This document shows, piece by piece, positions 1 to 5,355 of a DNA stretch of 5,355 nt (its first letter is position 1; each line of letters opens with the position of its first letter). The stretch comes from an uncultured Collinsella sp. (lineage in GTDB: Bacteria; Actinomycetota; Coriobacteriia; Coriobacteriales; Coriobacteriaceae). Where the stretch lies: NCBI GenBank assembly GCA_937958315.1, contig CALFGH010000180.1:1-5355 (forward strand), read 5' to 3'. Below the pieces are notes generated by a model, which was not told the DNA's origin, did not search any database, and was given only the letters and a program-made list of their open reading frames with translations. A program made the position numbers and the translations under genes.

Positions 1-2522
1 GTGACGAGGGTGAATATCACCGTATTGGCGAAGTAACGCCCCAGGGGCACGGCGGCTGCGGCGTCGGGCCAGACCCAGTCGGTAAAGGCCGGGTGATCGA
101 AGCCCTCGTCGCACGCGAACTCAAAGGCCTCGGTGCGGAAAGCCTCCCACTCATCAATCTGCTCGGCAAACTTATCGGCGTCGACCATGCGCAGCACGTC
201 GGCGGCCAGGGCCCAGCGGTCCATGTTATTCAGGCGCAGCATGTCGAACGGTGTGGTCGTGGAGCCCTTCTCCTCGTAGCCGTGGACGCGGAAGGCGTCG
301 TGGCCGGGGCGGTTCCAAATCAGGCGGCGAATCGTGCCGGCATAAGCGTGGAATGCAAAGAGCACGGGCTTCTCACCGCAGCCAAACAGCTCGGCCCAGC
401 GCTCATCGCTGATGGCTTGGTCGTTCTCGCAGACGTTCTGGATCTTGAGCAAGTCGACCACGTTGACGAACCACACCTTAATGCCCAGCTCGCGCAGCAT
501 GTCGGTTGCAGCCAGAGCCTCGAGCGTCGGCACGTCGCCGCACGTGGCGACCACGACGTCGGCCTCGGCGAGCGAGTCGGCAGTCGATGCCCACTCCCAG
601 GTCGCGACGCCCTCGGCGAGCTCGGACTTGGCCTCGTCGACCGTCTGGAAGGTGGGGGCGGGTTGCTTGCCACAGAAGATGGCGTTGACGCAGTCGGTGG
701 ACTGGTAGACGCGCTCGGCAACGGCAAGCGCCATGTTGGCGTCGGCCGGATAGTAGGCATTCACGATATGCGTGTCGTTGGCCTTGTTGAGCAGCAGGTC
801 GATAAAGCCGGGGTCCTGGTGCGAGAAGCCGTTGTGGTCCTGGCGCCAGACATGGCTCGACAGCAAAATGTTGAGACCACTAATGGGGGCACGCCACGGA
901 ATCTCGCGCTTGGTGGCCTCGAGCCATTTGCAGTGCTGGTTGACCATAGAATCGACCACGTGGACAAAGCTCTCGTAGGAACTCCACACACCCGAGCGGC
1001 CGGTGAGCACGTAGGCCTCGAGGAAGCCCTCGCACTGGTGCTCAGACAGCTGCTCGACGACCTTACCGGAACCGGCCAGCAGCTCGTCGTTGGCATCGTC
1101 CTCGTAAAAGCCAGCATCCCACTGCTTCTTGGTCACCTTGTAGGCAGCCTGCAGACGGTTGGACGCGGTCTCATCGGGACCGAAGATACGGAAATCGTCC
1201 ATGTTCTTGGCCAGAACGTCGGCGGTGTACTCACCAAAGACGCGGGCGGCCTCGGTGGAGCCCCAGCCGTGGCCCTTGCTTGCAACGGGAATCTCGTGGG
1301 CATGAATATCGGGGAGTTCGAGCTCGCGGCGCACCTTGCCGCCGTTCGCATTGGGGTTGGCGCCGATGCGCAGCTCGCCGGTCGGCATAAAGGCCGTTAC
1401 CTCGGGGCGCACCTGGCCCTCGGGCGTAAAGAGTTCCTCGGGCTTGTAGGAGCGCAGCCACTCGCGCAGCACGCGGAAGTGCTCGTGGGTGTCCTTGGCA
1501 CTCGCCAGCGGCACCTGATGGGCGCGCCAGGAGCCCTCGGTCTTCTTGCCATCGATCTGCTTGGGGCAGGTCCAACCCTTGGGCGTACGGAACACAATCA
1601 TGGGGTAGGCCGGACGGACCACGGTCTCACCCGCGGCGGCCTGGGCCTGCGCGGTGGCCTTGATGTCGCAGATCTCATCGAAGACCTGCTCGAACAGCGC
1701 GGCAAAACGCGCGTGAATGCTTGCGCGGCTCTCGTCGTCAAAGCCGGCGACAAAGAAGTGCGGCTTATAGCCCATTCCCTCAAAGAACTTGGTGAGCTCT
1801 TCGTCGGACACGCGGGCAAGGATGGTGGGGTTGGCGATCTTGTAGCCGTTGAGGTGCAGGATCGGCAGGACGATACCGTCGGTTGCCGGGTTCACGAGCT
1901 TGTTGGACTGCCAAGAAGTCGCAAGCGGACCGGTCTCGGACTCGCCGTCGCCCACCACGGCCACGGCCAGCAGGCTCGGGTTGTCCATGACGGCACCGTA
2001 GGCGTGGCTGAGCGTGTAGCCGAGCTCGCCGCCCTCGTGGATGGAGCCAGGCGTCTCGGGCGCAAAGTGGCTCGGGATGCCACCGGGGTAGGAGAACTGG
2101 CGGAAGAACTTCTGCAGGCCGGCCTCGTCATTGGTGATGTCGGGGCGGATCTCACGGTAGGTGCCATCGAGCAGCGACTGGGCGGTGCCGGCGGGGCCAC
2201 CGTGGCCCGGGCCCATCAAGAAAATGGCGTTCTGGTTGTGGTCGGCAATAAGGCGGTTGACGTGGCCGAACAGGAAGTTGATGCCGGGCGTGGTGCCCCA
2301 GTGACCGACCAGGCGGTGCTTAACGTCCGGGCGACCAAAGTCGCGCACCTCACCGGTTTTCTCGTCGACAAAGTCGCTGCGCATCAACGGGTTAGAGCGA
2401 AGGTAGATCTGACCGACGGACAGATAGTTCGATGCGCGCCAATACAGGTCAACGCCCTCGAGCTCGGAAGCCGGCACCTCGTGGCCCAGCTTTTGCCACG
2501 GCGTCCCCAGTGTTTTAGCCAT
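1..2522 (-). CDS. xfp: Xylulose-5-phosphate/fructose-6-phosphate phosphoketolase (3' end cut by window edge)
   Basis: Cytoplasmic thiamine-diphosphate enzyme that cleaves xylulose 5-phosphate or fructose 6-phosphate with inorganic phosphate, giving acetyl phosphate plus glyceraldehyde 3-phosphate or erythrose 4-phosphate; it is the key step of the bifid shunt. The frame gives 840 codons with no stop before the edge. The N-terminus begins MAKTLGTPWQKLG and continues with YWRASNYLSVGQIYLRSNPL. Motifs seen: GHWGTTPG with His74, GPGHGGP with His107, the diphosphate/metal motif GDGESETGP at 191-199, SWRAHQVPLAS with His335, LSEHQCEGF with Glu494, and DHNGFSHQDPG with His563, Asn564 and His568. These correspond, at a constant offset of 10 to 15 residues, to the catalytic residues I recall for the bifidobacterial enzyme (about 825 residues). 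The offset comes mainly from about ten extra residues near 55-65. The ATG at 2522 is chosen because the family-typical N-terminus starts there and AAGGGA lies 8 bases upstream. The repressor gene lies upstream on the same strand, 204 bp away. Confidence 0.97.
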   Translation of the reverse strand, partial: MAKTLGTPWQKLGHEVPASELEGVDLYWRASNYLSVGQIYLRSNPLMRSDFVDEKTGEVRDFGRPDVKHRLVGHWGTTPGINFLFGHVNRLIADHNQNAIFLMGPGHGGPAGTAQSLLDGTYREIRPDITNDEAGLQKFFRQFSYPGGIPSHFAPETPGSIHEGGELGYTLSHAYGAVMDNPSLLAVAVVGDGESETGPLATSWQSNKLVNPATDGIVLPILHLNGYKIANPTILARVSDEELTKFFEGMGYKPHFFVAGFDDESRASIHARFAALFEQVFDEICDIKATAQAQAAAGETVVRPAYPMIVFRTPKGWTCPKQIDGKKTEGSWRAHQVPLASAKDTHEHFRVLREWLRSYKPEELFTPEGQVRPEVTAFMPTGELRIGANPNANGGKVRRELELPDIHAHEIPVASKGHGWGSTEAARVFGEYTADVLAKNMDDFRIFGPDETASNRLQAAYKVTKKQWDAGFYEDDANDELLAGSGKVVEQLSEHQCEGFLEAYVLTGRSGVWSSYESFVHVVDSMVNQHCKWLEATKREIPWRAPISGLNILLSSHVWRQDHNGFSHQDPGFIDLLLNKANDTHIVNAYYPADANMALAVAERVYQSTDCVNAIFCGKQPAPTFQTVDEAKSELAEGVATWEWASTADSLAEADVVVATCGDVPTLEALAATDMLRELGIKVWFVNVVDLLKIQNVCENDQAISDERWAELFGCGEKPVLFAFHAYAGTIRRLIWNRPGHDAFRVHGYEEKGSTTTPFDMLRLNNMDRWALAADVLRMVDADKFAEQIDEWEAFRTEAFEFACDEGFDHPAFTDWVWPDAAAAVPLGRYFANTVIFTLV

Positions 2523-2580
2523 TGTATTTGTCCCTTCGCTGTGCGGTCGCCCTCCGATACGGCAGCCTTTCGTTGGGACT

Positions 2581-2586
2581 AGTATA
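2581..2586 (-). promoter_or_regulatory. Probable -10 box of the phosphoketolase promoter
   Basis: Read on the minus strand this is TATACT, a five-of-six match to TATAAT. It would place the transcript start near 2574 and give a leader of about 50 nt before the ATG at 2522. The hexamer about 17 bp upstream is not TTGACA-like, so the promoter either has a weak -35 or needs help from an activator. The would-be spacer and -35 region are filled by the two LacI-type palindromes, which fits control by blocking RNA polymerase. Box position is inferred from sequence alone. Confidence 0.55.
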
Positions 2587-2588
2587 TT

Positions 2589-2606
2589 TGCTAAAACGTT
2601 TTATCA
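2589..2606. promoter_or_regulatory. LacI-family operator 1 (phosphoketolase promoter)
   Basis: TGCTAAAACGTTTTATCA is an 18-bp palindrome. Its central 12 bp (2592-2603) are perfectly symmetric and only one outer pair is mismatched. The central CpG flanked by A/T-rich half-sites is the classic form of LacI/GalR operators, where a hinge-helix leucine inserts at the CpG step. It sits between the proposed -10 box and the -35 position of the phosphoketolase promoter, roughly -15 to -32, where a bound repressor would block polymerase. The regulator encoded next door is the natural candidate binder; that pairing is inference. Confidence 0.8.
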
Positions 2607-2607
2607 T

Positions 2608-2629
2608 GGTGAAAAAACGTTTTATCACC
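2608..2629. promoter_or_regulatory. LacI-family operator 2 (phosphoketolase promoter)
   Basis: This 22-bp palindrome has outer arms GGTGA and TCACC around a core containing AAAACGTTTT (2614-2623), with a single mismatched pair at 2613/2624. It shares the core and the TTTATCA half-site with operator 1. Its centre is 21 bp from that of operator 1, two turns of B-DNA, so two repressor dimers would sit on the same face of the helix. It covers roughly -34 to -55 of the proposed promoter. Confidence 0.8.
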
Positions 2630-2726
2630 CTTATCAATCGCATCGATCTACAAAACGCGACATTCACCTGCGGCATTGTCTGTCACAGGTACTCCACATC
2701 CAATCTGCATGAATTGATAAACGTGT

Positions 2727-3755
2727 TTAGTTGTGTTTAGTAAGCTCGAGCACGCTGCCCTTAACGATAAGCGCCGGCTCCAAAACGACCTCTTCGGCAC
2801 GCCTACCGCCCCTACCGGCAAGACGCTTGGACATGCAGCCAAAAGCATGCTCCGCAAGAACACCAGGATCCTGCTCGATCGCGGTCAGCGCCGGCTCAAA
2901 GAGAACGTCGGCCGCCGAGTTGTCATAGCTTACGACCGAGATATCGCCCGGGATGCTCTTACCCATCTCGTGCAAGCGCTTGAGCAGACCGAGGGCAATG
3001 TTATCCGAGCTTGCGAACACGGCGGTGGCGTCAGTTGCGAGCACCGCCTCCGACGCCTCGTATGCGCTCGGAATGTAGTACTCGCTCTCAAACTCCAAAC
3101 GTGCGTCGATCGGCAGGCCAACCTCGCGCAGCGCACGCTCGTAGCCGGCAAGACGTTTACGACCCGTATTGGAACGGCGAGCATTAACCAAGCAGGCAAT
3201 GCGACGGTGACCCTGCTCGATCAGATAGCGGGTAGCCATGTAGCCACCCATCTCGTGGTCGAACATCACCTTGTCGCACTCGAGCCCCTCAATGGCACGG
3301 TCGACCATTACCGCCGGTATGGGCAGATGGCTGACTTCTTCGCGCAGGGCGCGGTCGTCGGAGAACTCGTCACCCACCACCAGAAAGACGCCGTCGACGC
3401 CGCGCGTCACCAGCTGGCGCAGCAGCTCAAGATCGTCGTCGGCACTTCCACCCGAGCTGGTAATAAAGAGCGCGTAACCGTCCTCGCGGCAGCGCTTTTC
3501 CAAGCTGCCGGCGAGCGAGGCAAAAAAGCGGCTCTCGATATTGGGAACGATAAGGCCCAGCGTGCGTGACTCGCGCATGACCAGGCTGCGCGCGATCTGG
3601 TTAGGGACATAGTGGTTGCGCGCCGCGACCTCCTTGATGAGCTTGCGGTTTTCTTCCGAGATGCGGCAGGGCCGATTATTGAGAACAAGCGAGACCGACG
3701 AGGGGGAAAGCCCCACCTCCTGGGCAATCTGCTTGAGAGTAACTTTGTTGCCCAT
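2727..3755 (-). CDS. LacI/GalR-family transcriptional regulator, likely controller of the phosphoketolase gene
   Basis: A 342-residue DNA-binding repressor of typical family length. The N-terminal helix-turn-helix runs over about residues 5-24 (VTLKQIAQEVGLSPSSVSLV) and is followed by VLNNRP and a third helix. The hinge helix NQIARSL ends in Leu58, equivalent to the leucine that PurR and LacI insert into the operator CpG. A periplasmic-binding-protein-like effector domain follows from about residue 65 (LGLIVPNIESRFFASL) with MVDRAIEG, RRIACLVN, FASSDNIALGLL and the GDISVVSYDN strand-turn; this domain binds a sugar or related ligand and forms the dimer. The start at 3755 has an excellent Shine-Dalgarno, AAGGAG, 4 bases upstream, and MGNKVTLKQIA is the normal family beginning. 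The frame remains open far upstream, but that part lies antisense to murB and is not coding. The effector cannot be read from the sequence. The position just upstream of the phosphoketolase gene, with matching operators between, suggests it controls that gene and perhaps itself. Confidence 0.96.
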   Translation of the reverse strand: MGNKVTLKQIAQEVGLSPSSVSLVLNNRPCRISEENRKLIKEVAARNHYVPNQIARSLVMRESRTLGLIVPNIESRFFASLAGSLEKRCREDGYALFITSSGGSADDDLELLRQLVTRGVDGVFLVVGDEFSDDRALREEVSHLPIPAVMVDRAIEGLECDKVMFDHEMGGYMATRYLIEQGHRRIACLVNARRSNTGRKRLAGYERALREVGLPIDARLEFESEYYIPSAYEASEAVLATDATAVFASSDNIALGLLKRLHEMGKSIPGDISVVSYDNSAADVLFEPALTAIEQDPGVLAEHAFGCMSKRLAGRGGRRAEEVVLEPALIVKGSVLELTKHN

Positions 3756-3790
3756 CTCGCTCCTTCCGAGTATTCGCGCAATCTCTTGAA

Positions 3791-3796
3791 AGTATA
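3791..3796 (-). promoter_or_regulatory. Probable -10 box of the LacI-family regulator gene
   Basis: On the minus strand this reads TATACT, the same hexamer proposed for the phosphoketolase promoter. Transcription would start near 3784, giving a leader of about 28 nt containing the AAGGAG ribosome binding site. No good -35 hexamer is visible 16-18 bp upstream. The assignment rests on position and the hexamer alone. Confidence 0.45.
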
Positions 3797-3817
3797 GCGA
3801 CCGTCCCTCTACCTCGA

Positions 3818-3834
3818 TGATAAACACTTTACCA
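3818..3834. promoter_or_regulatory. Possible LacI-type autoregulatory site
   Basis: TGATAAACACTTTACCA has the same half-site pattern as the phosphoketolase operators (TGnTAAA ... TTTAnCA), but the halves are separated by three bases (CAC) rather than four, and there is no central CpG. It lies just upstream of the regulator's proposed -10 box, in the divergent region shared with murB. The half-site TGATAAA (3818-3824) is an exact match to the one in operators 1 and 2. It could be an autoregulatory operator or chance; the missing CpG lowers confidence. Confidence 0.3.
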
Positions 3835-3889
3835 ATCCGGTAGACGGCTGTTTTATCGCCGCCAGCGCACCAAATCCGTCCGGGTGGGG

Positions 3890-3895
3890 TATATT
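3890..3895 (+). promoter_or_regulatory. Probable -10 box of murB
   Basis: TATATT on the plus strand, within GGGGTATATTGC. The predicted start near 3902 would give a leader of roughly 37 nt before the ATG at 3939. The hexamer 17 bp upstream (GCACCA) is not a recognisable -35 and there is no TGn extension, so this is a tentative call based mainly on location. Confidence 0.4.
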
Positions 3896-3938
3896 GCAAT
3901 CGATTGATGACAACGACCACCAAAAGGCGGATATTCGT

Positions 3939-4901
3939 ATGCACGAGAACGACTTTTTTAACGAGGACCTGCTGTGCGCGCTTGCTGGCGTTGCCGGCGA
4001 GGACAACGTGTTGATGAGCGAGCCCATGCGCGAGCACACCACGTTTAAGATCGGCGGCCCGGCCGACGTCTTTGTCACGCCCGATACCGAGCAGGGCCTC
4101 GTCGCCACGCTCGATACCTGCTATCGCTGCGATCTGCCCCTCACCATCGTGGGCAACGGCTCCGACTTGCTCGTCGGTGACAAGGGCATCCGCGGCATCG
4201 TCGTGGCACTGGGCGAGGGCCTCTCCGACATTACGGTCAACGGCACGCACGTTACGGCAGCAGCCGGCGCCTTGCTTTCCGATGTCGCCGCGGCGGCAGC
4301 CGAGGCCGGTCTCACCGGCATGGAACCCATCTCGGGTATCCCCGGATCGGTCGGCGGCGCCTGCTACATGAACGCCGGTGCCTACGGTGCCTGCATGGCC
4401 GACGTGCTGGAGTCCGTGCGGGTCTACAAGCCCGCACGCGTCCTCGACGATGGCACCCGCGGCAGTGGCAATATCATCGAGTTCGATGTCGATGAGCTCA
4501 ACCTGGGCTATCGCAAGAGTCGCATCGCCGACGACGGCTTTATCGTTCTTTCTGCCACCTTCAACCTCGCACCGGGCAACGCCGCGATGATCAAGGCCGA
4601 CATGGACGACTACCGCCAGCGCCGCGAGGACAAGCAGCCGCTCGACATGCCGAGCGCCGGCTCCACCTTCAAGCGCCCCGAGGGTTACTTTGCCGGCAAG
4701 CTCATCATGGATGCCGGCCTGCGAGGACACGCCGTTGGCGGCGCGCAGGTAAGCGAAAAGCACTGCGGTTTTATCGTCAACGCCAACCACGCCACCGCCG
4801 CCGACGTCGACGAACTCATCCGCGACATCCAAGCCAAAGTCAAAGAGCAGTTCGACGTAGACCTAGAACCCGAAGTCCACCGAGTCGGCGAATTCCTTTA
4901 A
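3939..4901 (+). CDS. murB: UDP-N-acetylenolpyruvoylglucosamine reductase (MurB)
   Basis: FAD-dependent cytoplasmic enzyme that uses NADPH to reduce UDP-GlcNAc-enolpyruvate to UDP-MurNAc, the second committed step of peptidoglycan precursor synthesis. The product is 320 residues. The FAD-binding region starts with HTTFKIGGPADVF (33-45) and holds the loops IVGNGSDLLVG (70-80) and GMEPISGIPGSVGGA (127-141), followed by MNAGAYG. The substrate and catalytic part shows LGYRKSRI with Tyr191 and Arg192, QPLDMPSAGSTFKRP with Ser242 as the expected proton donor, AGKLIMDAGLRG, GGAQVSEKHCGFIVN, and LEPEVHRVG with Glu312 as the expected second acid. The short loop after YRKS and the SAGSTFKRP form suggest a type II enzyme. 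The ATG at 3939 is preferred, with AAAGGCGG upstream as ribosome binding site; an in-frame TTG at 3894 lies inside the proposed -10 box. The gene diverges from the regulator and ends at a hairpin 4 bases past the stop. Confidence 0.97.
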   Translation: MHENDFFNEDLLCALAGVAGEDNVLMSEPMREHTTFKIGGPADVFVTPDTEQGLVATLDTCYRCDLPLTIVGNGSDLLVGDKGIRGIVVALGEGLSDITVNGTHVTAAAGALLSDVAAAAAEAGLTGMEPISGIPGSVGGACYMNAGAYGACMADVLESVRVYKPARVLDDGTRGSGNIIEFDVDELNLGYRKSRIADDGFIVLSATFNLAPGNAAMIKADMDDYRQRREDKQPLDMPSAGSTFKRPEGYFAGKLIMDAGLRGHAVGGAQVSEKHCGFIVNANHATAADVDELIRDIQAKVKEQFDVDLEPEVHRVGEFL

Positions 4902-4905
4902 CAAA

Positions 4906-4927
4906 GAAGGCCCCGAAAGGGGCCTTC
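4906..4927 (+). terminator. Terminator hairpin after murB, possibly bidirectional
   Basis: A perfect 9-bp stem, GAAGGCCCC with GGGGCCTTC, closes a GAAA tetraloop and begins 4 bases after the murB stop. In the murB direction it is followed by ACCATATTTATT, a broken U-tract. On the minus strand it is followed by TTTGTTAAAG, a somewhat better T-run close to the stem, so it may also stop transcripts coming leftward from the NlpC/P60 gene. Confidence 0.85.
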
Positions 4928-4963
4928 ACCATATTTATTCAGATAACCCAGTCCGGTGTGTCG

Positions 4964-4985
4964 CGCCCCGAACCCGAGAGGGGCG
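4964..4985. other. Small GC-rich hairpin next to the fold-back element
   Basis: CGCCCC (4964-4969) pairs with GGGGCG (4980-4985) around a 10-nt loop. The last two bases of this stem are also the first two of the long inverted repeat that starts at 4984, so the outermost pairs of the two structures compete. The loop and right arm contain CCGAGAGG (4974-4981), repeated directly at 4993-5000 inside the long arm. There is no following T-run on either strand. Function unknown. Confidence 0.4.
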
Positions 4986-5106
4986 GGACAGTCCGAGAGG
5001 CATAAGGTTGATCGCGAGTTCCGCACGAGCCGGAGAGCACTTAATGTGCTCTCCGTGCGAGCAGGACTGCCCGAGCAGGCAACCTTATGCCTCTCGGACT
5101 GTCCCG
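4984..5106. repeat. 123-bp fold-back element with perfect 27-bp inverted arms and nested hairpin
   Basis: The left arm (4984-5010, CGGGACAGTCCGAGAGG then CATAAGGTTG) is the exact reverse complement of the right arm (5080-5106); all 27 pairs match. Inside, GGAGAGCAC (5032-5040) and GTGCTCTCC (5046-5054) form a perfect 9-bp hairpin with a TTAAT loop. It is extended by CGCAC (5022-5026) pairing with GTGCG (5055-5059) across a 5-nt bulge, and by AGTTC (5017-5021) with GGACT (5064-5068). The whole unit can therefore fold as one long hairpin in DNA or RNA. It lies between the convergent murB and NlpC/P60 genes, 13 bases past the latter's stop. There is no T-run on either side, so it is not a standard intrinsic terminator. 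It could be a REP/MITE-like palindromic repeat, a structured RNA, or an RNase III processing site. No protein frame in it is convincing. Confidence 0.85.
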
Positions 5107-5119
5107 GACCAAGCCGCAG

Positions 5120-5355
5120 CTACGACAGCGCAATACCGCCGAGCCAGCCCCAACGCACGCCAGAGCCAGTGCCATAGAAGCTAATAAACGAGTCAAGCGA
5201 CTTAGACGTAATGGCACCCTCGTTGCTCATAACGATACCGCCGCCAACATAGATACCCACATGACCGTAGATAAGGCCCGGAGCACCCGTGCCGCTGTGC
5301 GAGGAATCGGCCACGATCATGCCCACCTGCAGCGCCGAGCGGTCGGAGCTATAGC
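5120..5355 (-). CDS. NlpC/P60-type (C40) cell-wall peptidase, C-terminal fragment (5' part outside window)
   Basis: Seventy-seven complete codons plus a TAG stop are visible; the start lies beyond the right edge. The fragment opens with SALQVGMIVA, corresponding to the 'L-x-P/V-G-D/M-hydrophobic' strand that follows the catalytic-cysteine helix in NlpC/P60 domains. It then carries YGHVGIYVGGGIVMSNEG, in which His31 of the visible part is the expected catalytic histidine and Asn44 may be the third polar residue. The Cys-containing DCSG-type motif must lie outside the window, so activity cannot be judged. Known members cleave D-gamma-glutamyl-meso-diaminopimelate or related peptide bonds in peptidoglycan and are usually exported. 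The fragment ends in a Trp- and Gly-rich tail (VRWGWLGGIALS) with nothing after the domain. A CHAP-type amidase is an alternative. The gene is convergent with murB; the fold-back element begins just after its stop. Confidence 0.82.
   Translation of the reverse strand, partial: YSSDRSALQVGMIVADSSHSGTGAPGLIYGHVGIYVGGGIVMSNEGAITSKSLDSFISFYGTGSGVRWGWLGGIALS

Noticed and set aside
2523..2580. Leader-RNA control of phosphoketolase, with GTCCC in the leader pairing to GGGAC at the ribosome binding site
   Set aside because: Only a 5-bp pairing across about 40 nt is seen, with no anti-structure or terminator; too weak to claim.
93..2582. An 829-codon open frame on the plus strand across the phosphoketolase gene
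   Set aside because: It is antisense to a gene with complete family motifs. Its product is a low-complexity Val/Gly/Ala/Leu-rich string with no recognisable domain, as expected when a GC-rich codon pattern is read on the other strand.
2630..2726. An intrinsic terminator for the regulator gene
   Set aside because: No strong stem followed by a T-run is seen on the minus strand between the regulator's stop and the operators, so read-through into the phosphoketolase gene cannot be excluded.
2733..3569. A 278-codon plus-strand open frame opposite the regulator gene
   Set aside because: Shadow of the regulator; no domain features, and it begins over the regulator's last codons.
3894..3938. TTG start extending MurB by 15 residues
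   Set aside because: The TTG falls within the proposed -10 hexamer and lacks a ribosome binding site, whereas the ATG at 3939 is preceded by AAAGGCGG.
3756..4832. Upstream in-frame extension of the LacI-family gene (open frame of about 700 codons in total)
   Set aside because: The extra part is antisense to murB and has no family similarity. The ATG at 3755 has an ideal ribosome binding site and the canonical helix-turn-helix beginning.
4984..5106. The inverted repeat as a CRISPR unit, riboswitch or IS remnant
   Set aside because: There is one pair of arms only, in opposite orientation, with no spacer-repeat series, no known riboswitch core that I recognise, no transposase fragment and no visible target duplication.
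4956..5177. A 73-codon plus-strand frame through the fold-back element
   Set aside because: Its sequence is dictated by the inverted repeat and then by the antisense of the NlpC/P60 gene, with no ribosome binding site or recognisable domain.

Overview
The window reads as chromosomal DNA from a high-GC, anaerobic or fermentative actinobacterium. A Collinsella-like member of the Coriobacteriia is my best guess, with a bifidobacterium-type relative as the alternative. The basis is a phosphoketolase that closely follows the bifidobacterial enzyme motif by motif, strongly GC-biased third codon positions, and ordinary Gram-positive style regulators and wall enzymes. This placement is an inference from familiarity; no search was run.

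Layout. (1) Positions 2522 down to 1, minus strand: almost all of a xylulose-5-phosphate/fructose-6-phosphate phosphoketolase gene, whose last few codons lie beyond the left edge. (2) Positions 2523-2726: its control region, with a TATACT -10 box and two strong LacI-type palindromes centred exactly 21 bp apart. (3) Positions 3755 down to 2727, minus strand: a complete LacI/GalR-family repressor gene directly upstream of, and co-oriented with, the phosphoketolase gene. (4) Positions 3756-3938: a divergent intergenic region with a promoter for each side and a weaker LacI-type half-site pair. (5) Positions 3939-4901, plus strand: a complete murB gene for peptidoglycan precursor synthesis, followed by a GC-rich terminator hairpin. 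(6) Positions 4928-5119: a non-coding stretch between convergent genes, dominated by a 123-bp fold-back element with perfect 27-bp inverted arms and a nested hairpin. (7) Positions 5355 down to 5120, minus strand: the C-terminal end of an NlpC/P60-type cell-wall peptidase.

How the parts fit. The most coherent story is a local circuit in which the LacI-family protein binds the tandem operators on the phosphoketolase promoter and controls entry into the phosphoketolase (bifid) shunt in response to an unknown sugar or sugar phosphate. MurB and the NlpC/P60 protein both concern the cell wall but are convergent and need not be co-regulated. Nothing in the window clearly indicates a mobile element, phage, CRISPR array or defence system. 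The two parts that ordinary gene annotation does not explain are the tandem operators and the large fold-back element.
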